A stretch of DNA of 64,000 bases from Odiellus spinosus. Taxonomy: Eukaryota; Arthropoda; Arachnida; Opiliones; Phalangiidae. A program made the position numbers and the translations under genes. Shown piece by piece: positions 44,803-55,552 of the stretch. Location of the stretch: assembly GCA_963920705.1 (NCBI GenBank), contig OY987239.1:5534371-5598370 (forward strand), read 5' to 3'. How positions within the stretch are numbered: the stretch's first letter is position 1; each line of letters starts with the position of its first letter. The notes below the pieces were generated by a model. The model had not been told where the DNA came from. It saw nothing but the letters and a program-made list of their open reading frames with translations, and searched no databases.

Positions 44803-45783
44803 ATTATATCAAAAAGGTCTTTGCGAACAGACCCAGAAGGACATGTTATGATTTCGGAAGGCTGAAGCGACAGATATTATATAAAAAATATCTTTGTGAA
44901 CAAAGACCCAGAAAGATCTGTTATGATTTCGGATGGCTGAAGGGACACATATTAAATTTTCTTTTAAAACGTAAAATTTAATTATAATCACAATCTGACA
45001 GGATTCAGAGTCTAATATCAAAACAACTGATTTTATTCACTCGCAAATATTTAAGAAAAAACATAACAGGCGATTTTTCTCCGATTGACTCTTAACATTA
45101 AAGAACAACAGCAACTCCCCATAAGAGTCTGGGTCCACGTAATGTTAAAAATGTTCGTCTCTTTTATGATAAATTCGTATTATATTATTAAAATAGGGTA
45201 GTTGGGGGATAATTTAAAGCTAAAATTCGAGCTCACAACTGTAGATTTTGGGAATTACAACGAATGGAAGGTTTCTTCCATAATGTAAAGAATAGGAAGA
45301 ATCTATGACTTCCGTGCCGGATATGAAAGCCTTCCCCCACACGAAAATCTTGAACGGTTATTATTTTAGATTCATAATTATGTTAGGAAAATATTAGGAA
45401 AGAATTATTTTGTAACTGCCACGGGTATAGTGCTGGCGGCAAAATGAAATTCGTATATTTTTGGTCTACTATGCCTCGAAATCCTCGAAAACGCCTGTAG
45501 AAGTGTTCCACTTGTCAAGCATTCATGCAGTAGGCTTTTGCTAGCTTTACAGGGGCCGTGCAAAGACTATATAGCTTACTTGAATAGTCTTTGGTGTATA
45601 AGAAACTCGAAAAATAAATAGAGAAATCATACCAATTAGAAGATACTGGAGTAGTATCTTTAATTTTTATTTCATATTAAACAAAACACACTTGTATAAA
45701 ACGGACAAATTATTCATTTAACGCTAAGGTTTTCTACGTTTAACGTATGTCTGGTAGTTCAAGCTCAGTGGCATCTTCACACA

Positions 45784-46782
45784 CTACACGCAATTTTGAC
45801 TGGTACCAACTGCCTCGATCTTCATGGCACGATAACCAAGATACCAGATTACGCTGCTAACGTGAACACAAGTACCTATCGTCAAACTACCACCTTTGCA
45901 ATTGCAATACCAGCCTTTAATGGCATTTGCACCTGTCCCGTTCGGTACATAACGTATTAGAGCTTGGTGAACAGCTGAGGTGGAAAATTGACCAGGCACG
46001 CGTATACGAATTAAGTCATGTTCAACTTTGGACACTTCGACGCTGAAAGAGCCGGATTTCTCTATAGTCAACGCCACATAAGATTCAGCGCGTTTCGTTT
46101 TAAAGTCGCTCATTACCACCTCACGTACATCACTTTCACGAAGTACAGGGAAGTCTTGAAATTCACTATCCTCAATTCGTTGCCATTGAGGATTTTCTTT
46201 CGTAGAGACTGCCAGCATTTTTTCGACGGAGTCTTCCCAGGAACCTTTAAGATGTAACTCCGGGTGGTAGGCGTTCAACAGCGCAGCAGCAATTTGAAGA
46301 AGTTCCGGAACTAATGGTAACATATGCACAGGTATACGGTTTTGAAAAAAACGATACACCGTCTGCAAATGCCCATTCCTAACTTCAACCGGCCACCTGA
46401 AGTACGTTACTTGTCGGGAACGATTAACTTCTTGCGTGTTTACTTGCTTCTCGCCTTTAGACAAGAACGAAGGCATTTGTAAATCCACACCCAGTTCAGT
46501 CAGTACGCTGTTGGAGTCTCGAAAACCGCGGTCTGCCAGTACAACGTCACCAACTTGAAAGAAAGACTGGAGTTCTTCTCTCTTTTTGATAGAATGGTTT
46601 AAAATGCGCGCGTCGTTATTGCGGCCATTAGCAAAGTAGGGTCCGATTATATCTATTATGTAACCCGTAGTTGTTACCATTAACATTGGCTTGAGGATAT
46701 GCTGGCCTTTGTGCACACAGAAGGATTTGTGAAGAACGGTATAGTCCTTGGATCTTCCAACCTTAATATAGGTGCCATCTAC
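45784..46782 (-). pseudogene. inverted partial copy of the DDE/SWIM transposase
   Basis: Begins inside the protein at YVDGTYIKVGRSKDYTVLHK (no native N terminus) and runs LADRGFRDSNSVLTELGVDL, RWPVEVRNGHLQTVYRFFQN, then the zinc-binding GWYCNCKGGSLTIGTCVHVS. One base is missing after YLGYR relative to the other copy, which changes the C-terminal tail. It also lacks a 15-residue segment (after STKENP) present in the plus-strand copy. The Lys codon (AAG) after HIL is intact here, where the other copy has a stop. Confidence 0.85.
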
Positions 46783-46946
46783 ATATATTAAAGACGTCTT
46801 TAATATTTTTTGCCAGCCAGGTTGGCGAAAAATAATTAAACCTGTTTTTATAAACATTAAAAAAATTGTAATATCTGGTTTGAACCATGATCTTAAGAAC
46901 TTTCCTTATCAATAACATCAATGTGAGAGTCACTTGGAATTTGGAG

Positions 46947-49138
46947 ATGGCTCCAAATACATGTTACGCGTGCAATCGGAAAGTTACCAATAGTACAAGT
47001 AGAGGTATAGGCACTCACGTAAAGGCTGGCTTTGCTCGTTTTCTTCGTTTTAGTGAAGGGTTATTACCACTTGTAATTAATAGCAAAACAACGAAGATTT
47101 GTTTAAAGTGCTCGGGTCTGTCACGAAAGTTTCAAACGTTCTTAAATGCTAGCAAATCGTCCTTCAGTAGTGATCATGGCTCTTCAACGTCATCGTCTCC
47201 ACCACAAAAACGAAGACAAATGACGCAAGTATCTAATCCATCAACATCAACAGTACCTGAGCCATCAACGTCCACAGTACCTGAACCAACAAAGTCCACA
47301 GTATCTAATCTATCACCGTCACCAATACCTCAGCCATCAACGTCGCAATTACCACGAAAGCGTACGTCATCAAACACTATTGCCATAAAGCACAGTTGTG
47401 TTCGGCCCTGCCAAAGACTTGCTTCATTTGCGGTGTTAGTACACGAACCAGGGTAAAAGCCGAAGTGAGAACAAGTATATTTGTGGAAAGAGCCATATTT
47501 ATTCATCGGGACAACCGAATGTGCTCCACGCATCTCGTTAACGGAGAGCTTCCCACCGAAATAATTGCTGGAATTCAGGTTTCCGCTAGATCAACCATTA
47601 TGACTGCCACGGACATTGAGCAACTATTACAGGACCTCAGGAAATGTGTTAACGACCTACGGACGCCGAGCTTTGACAACTTCATACAAAGTGATGAAGA
47701 CTGTAAAGTATTAACTTCATTGTCCCTGCACGAGTTCCTAGAGTTGCATTCGACTATTGAGGACATTATTCGTACCATCAGATGCTGTTCGTCGAAGACA
47801 GCTCTAGCAGTATTATTGGTGAAATTACGATTGGGTATCTCCAATAAGGTGTTATCAACTTTATTTCATTTAACTGAAAGATCGGTATCAAACACGGTAA
47901 AAGCGGTTATTATGGCTTTATCGGAGCATTTCGTGCCACATAATTTTGGCCTGCAACACTTATCACGTGACAATCTGATAACAAACCATCAATCTGGAGC
48001 AGCAGTAAAACTCTTTGCTAACAACAAGCCTAATTGTCTTATTACCATTGTAGATGGCACCTATATCAAGGTTGGAAGATCCAAGGACTATACCGTTCTT
48101 CACAAATCCTTCTGTGTGCACAAAGGCCAGCATATCCTCTAGCCAATGTTAATGGTAACAACTACGGGTTACATAATAGATATAATCGGACCCTACTTTG
48201 CTAATGGCCGCAATAACGACGCGCGCATTTTAAACCATTCTATCAAAAAGAGAGAAGAACTCCAGTCTTTCTTTCAAGTTGGTGACGTTGTACTGGCAGA
48301 CCGCGGTTTTCGAGACTCCAACAGCGTACTGACTGAACTGGGTGTGGATTTACAAATGCCTTCGTTCTTGTCTAAAGGCGAGAAGCAAGTAAACACGCAA
48401 GAAGTTAATCGTTCCCGACAAGTAACGTACCTCAGGTGGCCGGTTGAAGTTAGGAATGGGCATTTGCAGACGGTGTATCGTTTTTTTCAAAACCGTATAC
48501 CTGTGCATATGTTACCATTAGTTCCAGAACTTCTTCAAATTGCTGCTGCGCAGTTGAACGCCTACCACCCGGAGTTACATCTTAAAGGTTCCTGGGAAGA
48601 CGCCGTCGAGAAAATGTTGGCAGTCTCTACGAAAGAAAATCCTCTTAAGGAAGTGGTTGAGCGCGATAATCTGCTTCGCAAACCGTCTAAATGGCAACGA
48701 ATTGAGGATAGTGAATTTCAAGACTTCCCGGTACTTCGTGAAAGTGATGTACGTGAGGTGGTAATGAGCGACTTTAAAACGAAACGCGCTGAATCTTATG
48801 TGGCGTTGACTATAGAGAAATCCGGCTCTTTCAGCGTCGAAGTGTCCAAAGTTGAACATGACTTAATTCGTATACGCGTGCCTGGTCAATTTTCCACCTC
48901 AGCTGTTCACCAAGCTCTAATTCGTTATGTACCGAACGGGACAGGTGCAAATGCCATTAAAGGCTGGTATTGCAATTGCAAAGGTGGTAGTTTGACGATA
49001 GGTACTTGTGTTCACGTTAGCAGCGTAATCTGGTATCTTGGTTATCGTCGCCATGAAGATCGAGGCAGTTGGTACCAGTCAAAATTGCGTGTAGTGTATG
49101 AAGATGCCACTGAGCTTGAACTACCAGACATACGTTAA
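46947..49138 (+). pseudogene. DDE transposase with N-terminal Cys motifs and C-terminal SWIM-type finger
   Basis: ATG 46947 opens MAPNTCYACNRKVTNSTSRG, with a second pair CLKCSG, then a Ser/Thr/Pro-rich linker of repeated STVPEP units. The frame shifts near 47400, and the next frame carries CFICG, a helical region, VDGTYIKVGRSKDYTVLHK (first Asp), a TAG at 48140-48142 directly after HIL, LADRGFRD (second Asp), PVEVRNG (Glu) and GWYCNCKGGSLTIGTCVHVS (CxC...CxH, SWIM-like), ending ELPDIR at 49138. The D-D-E order and the 'KPMxxVTTTGYI' block belong to the DDE_Tnp_4-type transposases; the superfamily is not fixed. The frameshift and the stop inactivate it. Confidence 0.85.
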
Positions 49139-50075
49139 ACGTAGAAAACCTTAGCGTTAAATGAATAATTTGTCCGTTTTATACAAGTGTGTTTTGTTTA
49201 ATATGAAATAAAAATTAAAGATACTACTCCAGTATCTTCTAATTGGTATGATTTCTCTATTTATTTTTCGAGTTTCTTATACACCAAAGACTATTCAAGT
49301 AAGCTATATAGTCTTTGCACGGCCCCTGTAAAGCTAGCAAAAGCCTACTGCATGAATGCTTGACAAGTGGAACACTTCTACAGGCGTTTTCGAGGATTTC
49401 GAGGCATAGCAGACCAAAAATATACGAATTTCATTTTGCCGCCAGCACTATACCCGTGGCAGTTACAAAATAATTCTTTCCTAATATTTTCCTAACATAA
49501 TTATGAATCTAAAATAATAACCGTTCAAGATTTTCGTGTGGGGGAAGGCTTTCATATCCGGCACGGAAGTCATAGATTCTTCCTATTCTTTACATTATGG
49601 AAGAAACCTTCCATTCGTTGTAATTCCCAAAATTTACAGTTGTGAGCTCGAATTTTAGCTTTAAATTATCCCCCAACTACCCTATTTTAATAATATAATA
49701 CGAATTTATCATAAAAGAGACGAAAATTTTTAACATTACGTGGACCCAGACTCTTATGGGGAGTTGCTGTTGTTCTTTGGCTTAATTATTTTTCAGGGAA
49801 ATCGTGTATTGAATTGTTTTTCTTTAGTATAATGTGAGTTCACTTTTTTTTAAATCCATTATTATCACGACTCGTACTTCAACAGATCGTTAAAAATACT
49901 CGCCAGTTTATAAGAATGGGTATCTTATATAGGGCCTATTTTCGTTTTTTAAAGTCCCTTTATACTCACCTTGTTTTGTAGCTTAACAGACGACGTTGAC
50001 CGTAACAAATTGAGCAGTCAAATGACGATTTTAAAGGGGGCAAAATTTCAGAGATGATAGGCCTTTAAAGTTATT

Positions 50076-50099
50076 AGGATAAACACGTTCGTGTTTATC
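50076..50099. repeat. 24-bp palindrome at the head of repeat set A
   Basis: GGATAAACACG TT CGTGTTTATCC. Followed by CTTTATCTAAACTCGAAT exactly as the unrelated palindrome at 44052-44105 is. Confidence 0.55.
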
Positions 50100-50136
50100 C
50101 CTTTATCTAAACTCGAATTTCATCAGAAACTGAAAT

Positions 50137-50160
50137 CGTCGTCGTCGTCGTCGTCGTCGT
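50137..50160 (+). repeat. (CGT)8 microsatellite
   Basis: Eight uninterrupted CGT units. The homologous place near 44180-44195 has only GTTATCGTCGACG, so expansion happened in this copy. Confidence 0.85.
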
Positions 50161-50164
50161 TTCC

Positions 50165-51640
50165 CTCTTCCCACCGTCCACTGAATTCGAATTAATACAG
50201 ACAAAGGTACTTTTGAAAAAATTTGATAAGACTTCGTTCGGGTACAAGAGTATCTCTAGTTAAACACAGATTTCATGAATGAAATGTTGATTAAGTATAC
50301 GAAGTAATAGAAAGTAAGGTGCCTGAATGGGTTGCAAAAGGGTGAGATGTTAAGCTTAGCCGAGCTTTACTAATTGCTTCAAAATGATAAACAAAAATTT
50401 TATTTCTTAAACAGTAGATTGATAAGGAATATCCATCGAATTCGAGTTAATAGAAAGAAAGGTGCCTGAATGGGTTACAAAAGGGTGAAATCATAAGCTT
50501 AACCGAGCTTTATTAATTGCTTCAAAATGGTAAACAAAATTTTATTTCTTAAACAGTAGAATGATAATGAATATCCATCGAATTCGAGTTAATAGAGAGA
50601 CAGATGGCTGTATGGGTGACGAAAAGGGTAAAACATATAACTAGCCGAGCTTTATTAATTGGCTTTAAATTGATAAACAAAAATTGATTTTATTAAACAG
50701 TTGATAAGCTTTTTTTAATGGCATTTTTTATCGTTAACGGAAAATTGCATTTATTGGGTTCTTTTACTAGGGTAGCCCTCTTCAGCCGTCTAATTTTGAC
50801 TATTATGTCATATCATGAGTATCCCATTATATTCACCCTAATTAAAAAGTTGGCATGATTTTCTTATCATTTGATTTTTTAACTTTAATAATACATCTCT
50901 TCTCGGCCTATATAAACGAGATTTGCAGATTCAGTACTCACAGATGCACCGTACCAATGGGTGGTTTAAGTTAGCGTTTAAAATTGTGGCGAACCCTCTC
51001 GTTTGTGCAATGGTGACGTCTTTGATTGTTTAGGCAATCGTTTCTCACCTATATTTCGGTGATAAGAGACCTATTTCTCACGATCTTTTGGGTAGAGTAC
51101 TCGAATAAAGCGAGGCGATTGAATGTAAATCGCATTACCTAGAAATGTGGCCAACTTAATATATTTAGTCACTGTAAAAACATTTCACAATGAGAGTTCT
51201 AGGGATTAAATATCACTTGAGTTGGACTTCATATCCTGCCAAGTGCTCGATTACACATGAAATTTATAGTTTAACGTTCTCAATCTCTACTCTATTTTTT
51301 AAAATACTTGAGTTTTGCGACTAGGATGTGCTTTAGATCCAATAGCTTCGTCATTACTACTACGTAATAACGTTGCTATTAAGTAGTTGGCCAATTATTG
51401 AAGTCTGTATCTAAAGCGCGTCTAACTTAAGTATAATAAAAAATAAAGATTTAGAATGTTAAATAGGATGTACGAAACGGAAATTGATGTCGGCGAGTTA
51501 AATAAACGGCCACATACTTCTGGTGTCCTGAATTATGTTCTCTTGCTTTAAAGAATTGTTTCGCTTTCCATGCTCATATTTTGTCGATGCGATTCAATAT
51601 TATAAATTTAATCTCTAGCTCGGTCTAGCCCGTCCCTCTT
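50165..51640 (+). repeat. repeat sets A and B
   Basis: 50165-50720 repeats set A of 44220-44802. 50720-51640 (set B) is homologous to 54350-55320, including GGTAGCCCTCTTCAGCCGTCTAA, TTTCTCACCTATATTTCGGTGATA and an inner hairpin of about 130 bp at 51300-51430 (ACTTGAGTTTTGCGACTAGG mirrored by TCTAACTTAAGTA). Segments such as GAGTTAAATAAACGGCCAC recur at 51496, 54237 and 55218. Confidence 0.7.
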
Positions 51641-52080
51641 GTAATATTTTAGGTAAGGCTAGGTTAGTTAATCCCTCGACCTCCCCCGTCCATCTGGTAA
51701 TCTTTAAGGTGAGGTTAGGTTAGTTAATCCCTCTAATTAGCCAATCCCTCCAACTAGTTAATCCTTAGCTCGGGCTATTTGTATTATTTTAGGTAAGGCT
51801 AGGTTAGGTTAGTTAATTCCTCGAATTAGCCCATCGTTCCAACTAGTTAATCCCTCGGGTTACCCATTCCATCAAGTAATCTTTAAGGTTAAATTAGGTT
51901 AATTAAACCCTGGAAAACCCATCCCTCCAACTGGGTAATCCCTATAACTCGGGCTAACCCGTTCCTCTTGCAGTATTTTAGGTAAGATTAGTTTAGGTTA
52001 GTTAATCAATTGAACTAGCCCATCCCTGTTTTACAACTTAGGTAAGGTTAGGTTAGTTAATCTCTGCCTTTCGAGATTTG
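51640..52080. repeat. degenerate GGTTAGGTTAGTTAATCCCTC repeats
   Basis: Six or more units of about 60-90 bp: TTTTAGGTAAGGCTAGGTTAG, TTAATCCCTCGA, CTAGCCCATCCCTCCAACTAG. This type of CCTAACC-rich degenerate repeat is widespread in arthropod genomes. It is not the TTAGG telomere. Confidence 0.75.
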
Positions 52081-52229
52081 TACCAGGGTCTCAATTACGA
52101 ATAGATTGAAGCCTCAATTAAACGCTTTAATTTTTATTCAGCATTAGTAAGAATTGAGGTTCAATAAACCTATAAAGCAAAATAGTGAAATGTGGAAAAG
52201 GTGTATATTTTTGGTGAAAAAAGGACAGA

Positions 52230-52742
52230 AATTATACAAAAAAGAGGTTGCTTCGCACCCTTAAAAAAAACTCTTTATCTAACTCGAATCAAACCCGTGA
52301 AGGGACAGAAATTATTTGTTAGAGAAAGAGCAATTTCATATCTTTAAAATTATAGTTAGTAGGTTTAGTCTACTACTTCAAAGATTTTATTACTATTATA
52401 TATTTTCCAAAAAACGGATAAAGACGACCTAGTTAAACTTCCTCTCCCATTGATGTTAATTTTAAATTCTATCAGTATCACTAATAAAATTAGCTAAAGA
52501 TGGAGTTCCTTTAATGTATATATATATTTATCATTAGTCCTAGGTCGGCTTTATCCGTTTTTTGGAAAATATATAATAGTAATAAAATCTTTGAAGTAGT
52601 AGACTAAACCTACTAACTATAATTTTAAAGATATGAAATTGCTCTTTCTCTAACAAATAATTTCTGTCCCTTCACGGGTTTGATTCGAGTTAGATAAAGA
52701 GTTTTTTTTAAGGGTGCGAAGCAACCTCTTTTTTGTATAATT
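52230..52742. mobile_element. foldback element of the AATTATAC family, copy 3
   Basis: 513 bp with near-perfect 201-bp arms (52230-52430 and 52542-52742): AATTATACAAAAAAGAGGTT, TTCGCACCCTTAAAAAAAAC, AAACCCGTGAAGGGACAGAA, to AAAACGGATAAAGACGACCT. The high arm identity suggests this is the youngest of the three copies. Confidence 0.85.
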
Positions 52743-52941
52743 CGTATTTATTTTTCTTCGAGGAAAACCTTATAATTTTATTTTATGATTCCCTTGAAAG
52801 AGATCACTTGTTAGCGCTAAAACCTAAATACAAAAGGATTGGTTTTGGAAATTCGCAACCTAAATTGGGACTAAAATACGGCGAATGTTTATTCTCTATA
52901 AACTCCTTAATTCAGCACGCATAATGCAATATGAATGAATT

Positions 52942-53190
52942 GCCTCGACTAAAGTCGAGGAGTTATAATAAAACATTATTTATTTAAGTATTTTTAACGG
53001 AATTTAAAGGTCGGTATTCGAGTACTAAATACATAAGTACTAAAAATAAACCTAAATACATAAGGATTTTGGTTTTGGAAATCCGCAATATAAATTGGGA
53101 CTAAAATAAAGCGAATTTTTATTCTGTATAAACTAATTATTTCAGCACGCATAATGCAATATGAACGAATTGCCTCGACAAAAGTCGAGG
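52942..53190 (+). repeat. duplicated unit with TGCCTCGACTAAAGTCGAGG hairpin
   Basis: A unit of about 229 bp repeats (GGTTTTGGAAAT.CGCAA, CAGCACGCATAATGCAATAT, TGCCTCGACTAAAGTCGAGG, AGTTATAATAAAACATTATT). The hairpin (CCTCGACT/AGTCGAGG) is kept at 52943-52960 and, with one loop-side change, at 53173-53190, as well as in the small element at 35420. Confidence 0.65.
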
Positions 53191-53975
53191 AGTTATAATA
53201 AAACATTATTTATTTAAGTAGTTTTAACCGAGTTTTAACGGAATTTCAAGGTCGGTATTCGAGTATTCGTCAATTACAAATTTAAGAATATTAATTATCG
53301 AAATACATATAGTTAAAGAAAGTATCCATGATTATCGTATAGCCCCTTTAAAGCCACATATCTCACAACATTGGTTTGTTTACATATCGAGGACATAAAT
53401 AAAGAGCTTTTTAATAGTACCCATTCTAGAGTAGATATGGCCTTTGAAACAACGACGTTGAGTAATCCCTGGTTTCGGGATAGCGTGTGGTCTTTAACGA
53501 ATAGTAATTCAAAGTAAGAATAAAAAAATGTGTCTGAAATATACTTAAATCTCGGTGAATGAATTTACGACTAAGTCGAAAGTTAGAATACCCAACCTTT
53601 TCTATCGAACGAAAAGTTTTATTTTGGCTGACACGTAATCCCTGAAAAATAATTAAGCCAAATTTAAGGCTTAATGTTAAGGGTCAATGGGAGAAAATCG
53701 CCTGTTATGTTTTTTCTTAAATATTTGCGAGTGAATAAAATCAGTTGTTTTGAAATTAGACTCTAAATCCTGTCAGATTGCGATTATAATTAAATTTTAC
53801 GTTTTAAAAGAAAATTTAACATATATGTCACTTCAGCCATCTGAAATTATAACTGATCTTTCTGGGTCTTTGTTCACAAAGACATTTTTGATATAATATC
53901 TGTCGCTTCAGCCTTCCGAAATCATAACGTGTCCTTCTGGGTCTTTGTTCGCAAAGACATTTTTGATATAATGCT

Positions 53976-55330
53976 AAATAGGTGTTGCGTATGTTTATCA
54001 GTAGCAATTATGATCAGGTTTAATTAATTACGAGTAGTTTATTGAGTAGTTATTTTAGTTACAAAGGTGGTTGAATAGAGTCCAGCCTCTCTCTCTGGAG
54101 CTAGGAACAAGAGTGAGGCTTGCCAGATATTAATCCTATCTCACTAGCCTCCAGTAAGGTGGTGCCCCATAAATACATATTGGTTTCACTAGTTATACAT
54201 GACAATAGGATAGGCGAAACGGATATTGATATCGGAGAGTTAAATAAACGGCCACATACTTCTGGTCTCCTGAATTATGTTCTCTTGATTTAAAGAATTG
54301 TTTCGCCTTTCATGCCCATTTTTTGTCAATGCGATTCAATATTATAAAATTTAAGATTCGATTATGTAAACTTAGCCGAGCATTATTAATTGGTTCTAAA
54401 TTGGTAAACATAAATTTAATTTTTTAAACAATAAATAAACTTTTTTATAATTTCATTTTTTATCGGTAACTGAAAATTACATTCACTGGGTTCTTATACT
54501 AGCGTAGCCCTCTTAAGCTGTTTAATTTCGACTATTATATTTTTTAGTGGTATCCCATTAAATTCACCCTAATTCACCTTTATTAAAAAGTAGGCAAGAT
54601 TTTCTTAGATTTTTTAGCTTTAATAATTTATATCGCTTCTAGGCCTATATAAGCGAGATTTACAGATTCGGTACTAGTAGCTGCACTGCGCCAACGTTAG
54701 GGTTTAAAATTGTGGTGAGCCCTCTCGCTTAAGCGATGTAGTCGCGTTCGATTTTTTTCGGCAATCGTTTCTCACCTATATTTCGGTGATAAGCGACGTC
54801 TTTCTCGCTATCCTCTGGTTAGAGTTCTTGAATAAATCTAGGCGATTTAAATTATTTCGCTTTACTTAAAAATGTAGCTAATTTAATCTATTATGTATAT
54901 GAAAGGTCTAAGGACTAAATATCACTTGAGCTGGATTTCTTAGCCAAGTGCTCAATTTAAAGTTTAACGTTCTCAATCTCTACTTTATTTTATAATACTT
55001 GAGTTTTACGGCTAGGATGAGCTTTAGATCCAGATTTTAATAATTGGCCAGCTGTTTAATAGCAACGTCAATACTACTACTTGATGACGCTGCTAATAAG
55101 TACTTGGCCAATAATACGTCTGGATCTAAAGCACATCCTAGTCCAGAACTCAAGTATATTATAAAATAAAGTAAAGAATGTTAAATAGGATAGGAGAAAC
55201 GGAAACTGATTTCAGCGAGTTAAATAAACGGCCACTAACTTCTGGTCTCCTGAATTATGTTCTCCTGCTTAAATGGATTGTTCCGCATTCCATGCCCATT
55301 TTTTTCGATGCAATTCAATAGTATAAAATT
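53976..55330 (+). repeat. repeat set B, second copy and tail
   Basis: 54190-54350 repeats the end of set B. 54350-55320 is a diverged full set B with TTTCTCACCTATATTTCGGTG and a hairpin of about 175 bp at 54985-55160 (AATACTTGAGTTTTACGGCTAG mirrored by CTAGTCCAGAACTCAAGTATATT). 53976-54190 holds nothing recognised. Confidence 0.65.
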
Positions 55331-55399
55331 TAAGATACAGTTAGGCTAGGTTAGTTTATCGCACGTACTAGCCTGTCCCCTCAACAAGTTAATCTCTAG

Positions 55400-55552
55400 C
55401 TCAACAACAGCAATATCAACAACAACCCCAACAGCAATACAGCCCTTGCACGTTTGAAATGAAGCAATTTTTGCAATGCGCAGAGACTCAAAGCGATTTA
55501 TCCATGTGCGAAGGTTTCAACGAAGTTTGAAGGCAATGCAAAGCTTCAAATG
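55400..55552 (+). pseudogene. CHCHD2/CHCHD10 (Mix17)-family exon with in-frame stop
   Basis: The exon follows AG at 55398-55399 and ends AATG|GTGAGA. It reads [20 protein letters not shown], then [22 protein letters not shown]-stop-RQCKASN. This is the C-terminal CHCH domain of the CHCHD2/CHCHD10 family of mitochondrial intermembrane-space proteins: a Gln/Pro-rich run, then C-x9-C and C-x9-C, with the familiar QFLxCA and LCEGFNE-like signatures. Spacing is exact if the TGA at 55528-55530 is counted as one residue (hydrophobic, usually Leu/Ile, in the family). The stop removes the fourth Cys, so the domain could not form both disulfides. The upstream bases are GTTAATC-repeat sequence. Upstream exons were not found. 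Confidence 0.8.

Larger units (their letters stand above)
45103..49776. mobile_element. palindromic DDE-transposase element with 1.7-kb arms
   Basis: The left arm 45103-46782 is the reverse complement of 48050-49776, nearly identical except for a 45-bp difference in the coding part. The ends read AGAACAACAGCAACTCCCC on each side. The unique centre (46783-48049) holds the N-terminal part of the transposase. The left border follows TTAA (CATTAA|AGAACAAC); the right shows TTTGGC, where the related arm has TTAAATTTGGC, so a TTAA-type insertion with a small deletion is possible. Both arms continue past the coding end by about 650 bp of matching non-coding DNA. Confidence 0.88.
44803..53972. mobile_element. 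large foldback element FB-A with nested insertions
   Basis: Inverted arms 44803-45102 and about 53650-53972 match the arms of the 34590-36042 element. Each arm carries two subterminal units of about 78 bp (GGGTCTTTGTTC(G/A)CAAAGACATTT...TCTGTC.CTTCAGCC). Sequence homologous to the small copy's interior is found at 49777-50045 and 52770-53210, interrupted by a palindromic transposase element (45103-49776), repeat sets A/B (50100-52080) and a foldback MITE (52230-52742). No reliable target duplication was found. Confidence 0.75.

Noticed and set aside
51640-52080. Telomeric repeat (TTAGG)n
   Set aside because: The GGTTAGGTTAG strings are separated by 60-90-bp degenerate units and never form a run of five-base repeats.
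44803-53972. Clear target duplication for the large FB-A element
   Set aside because: The flanks (TTG on the left, GCT on the right) do not match. Neighbouring repeats make the empty site ambiguous, so no duplication is claimed.
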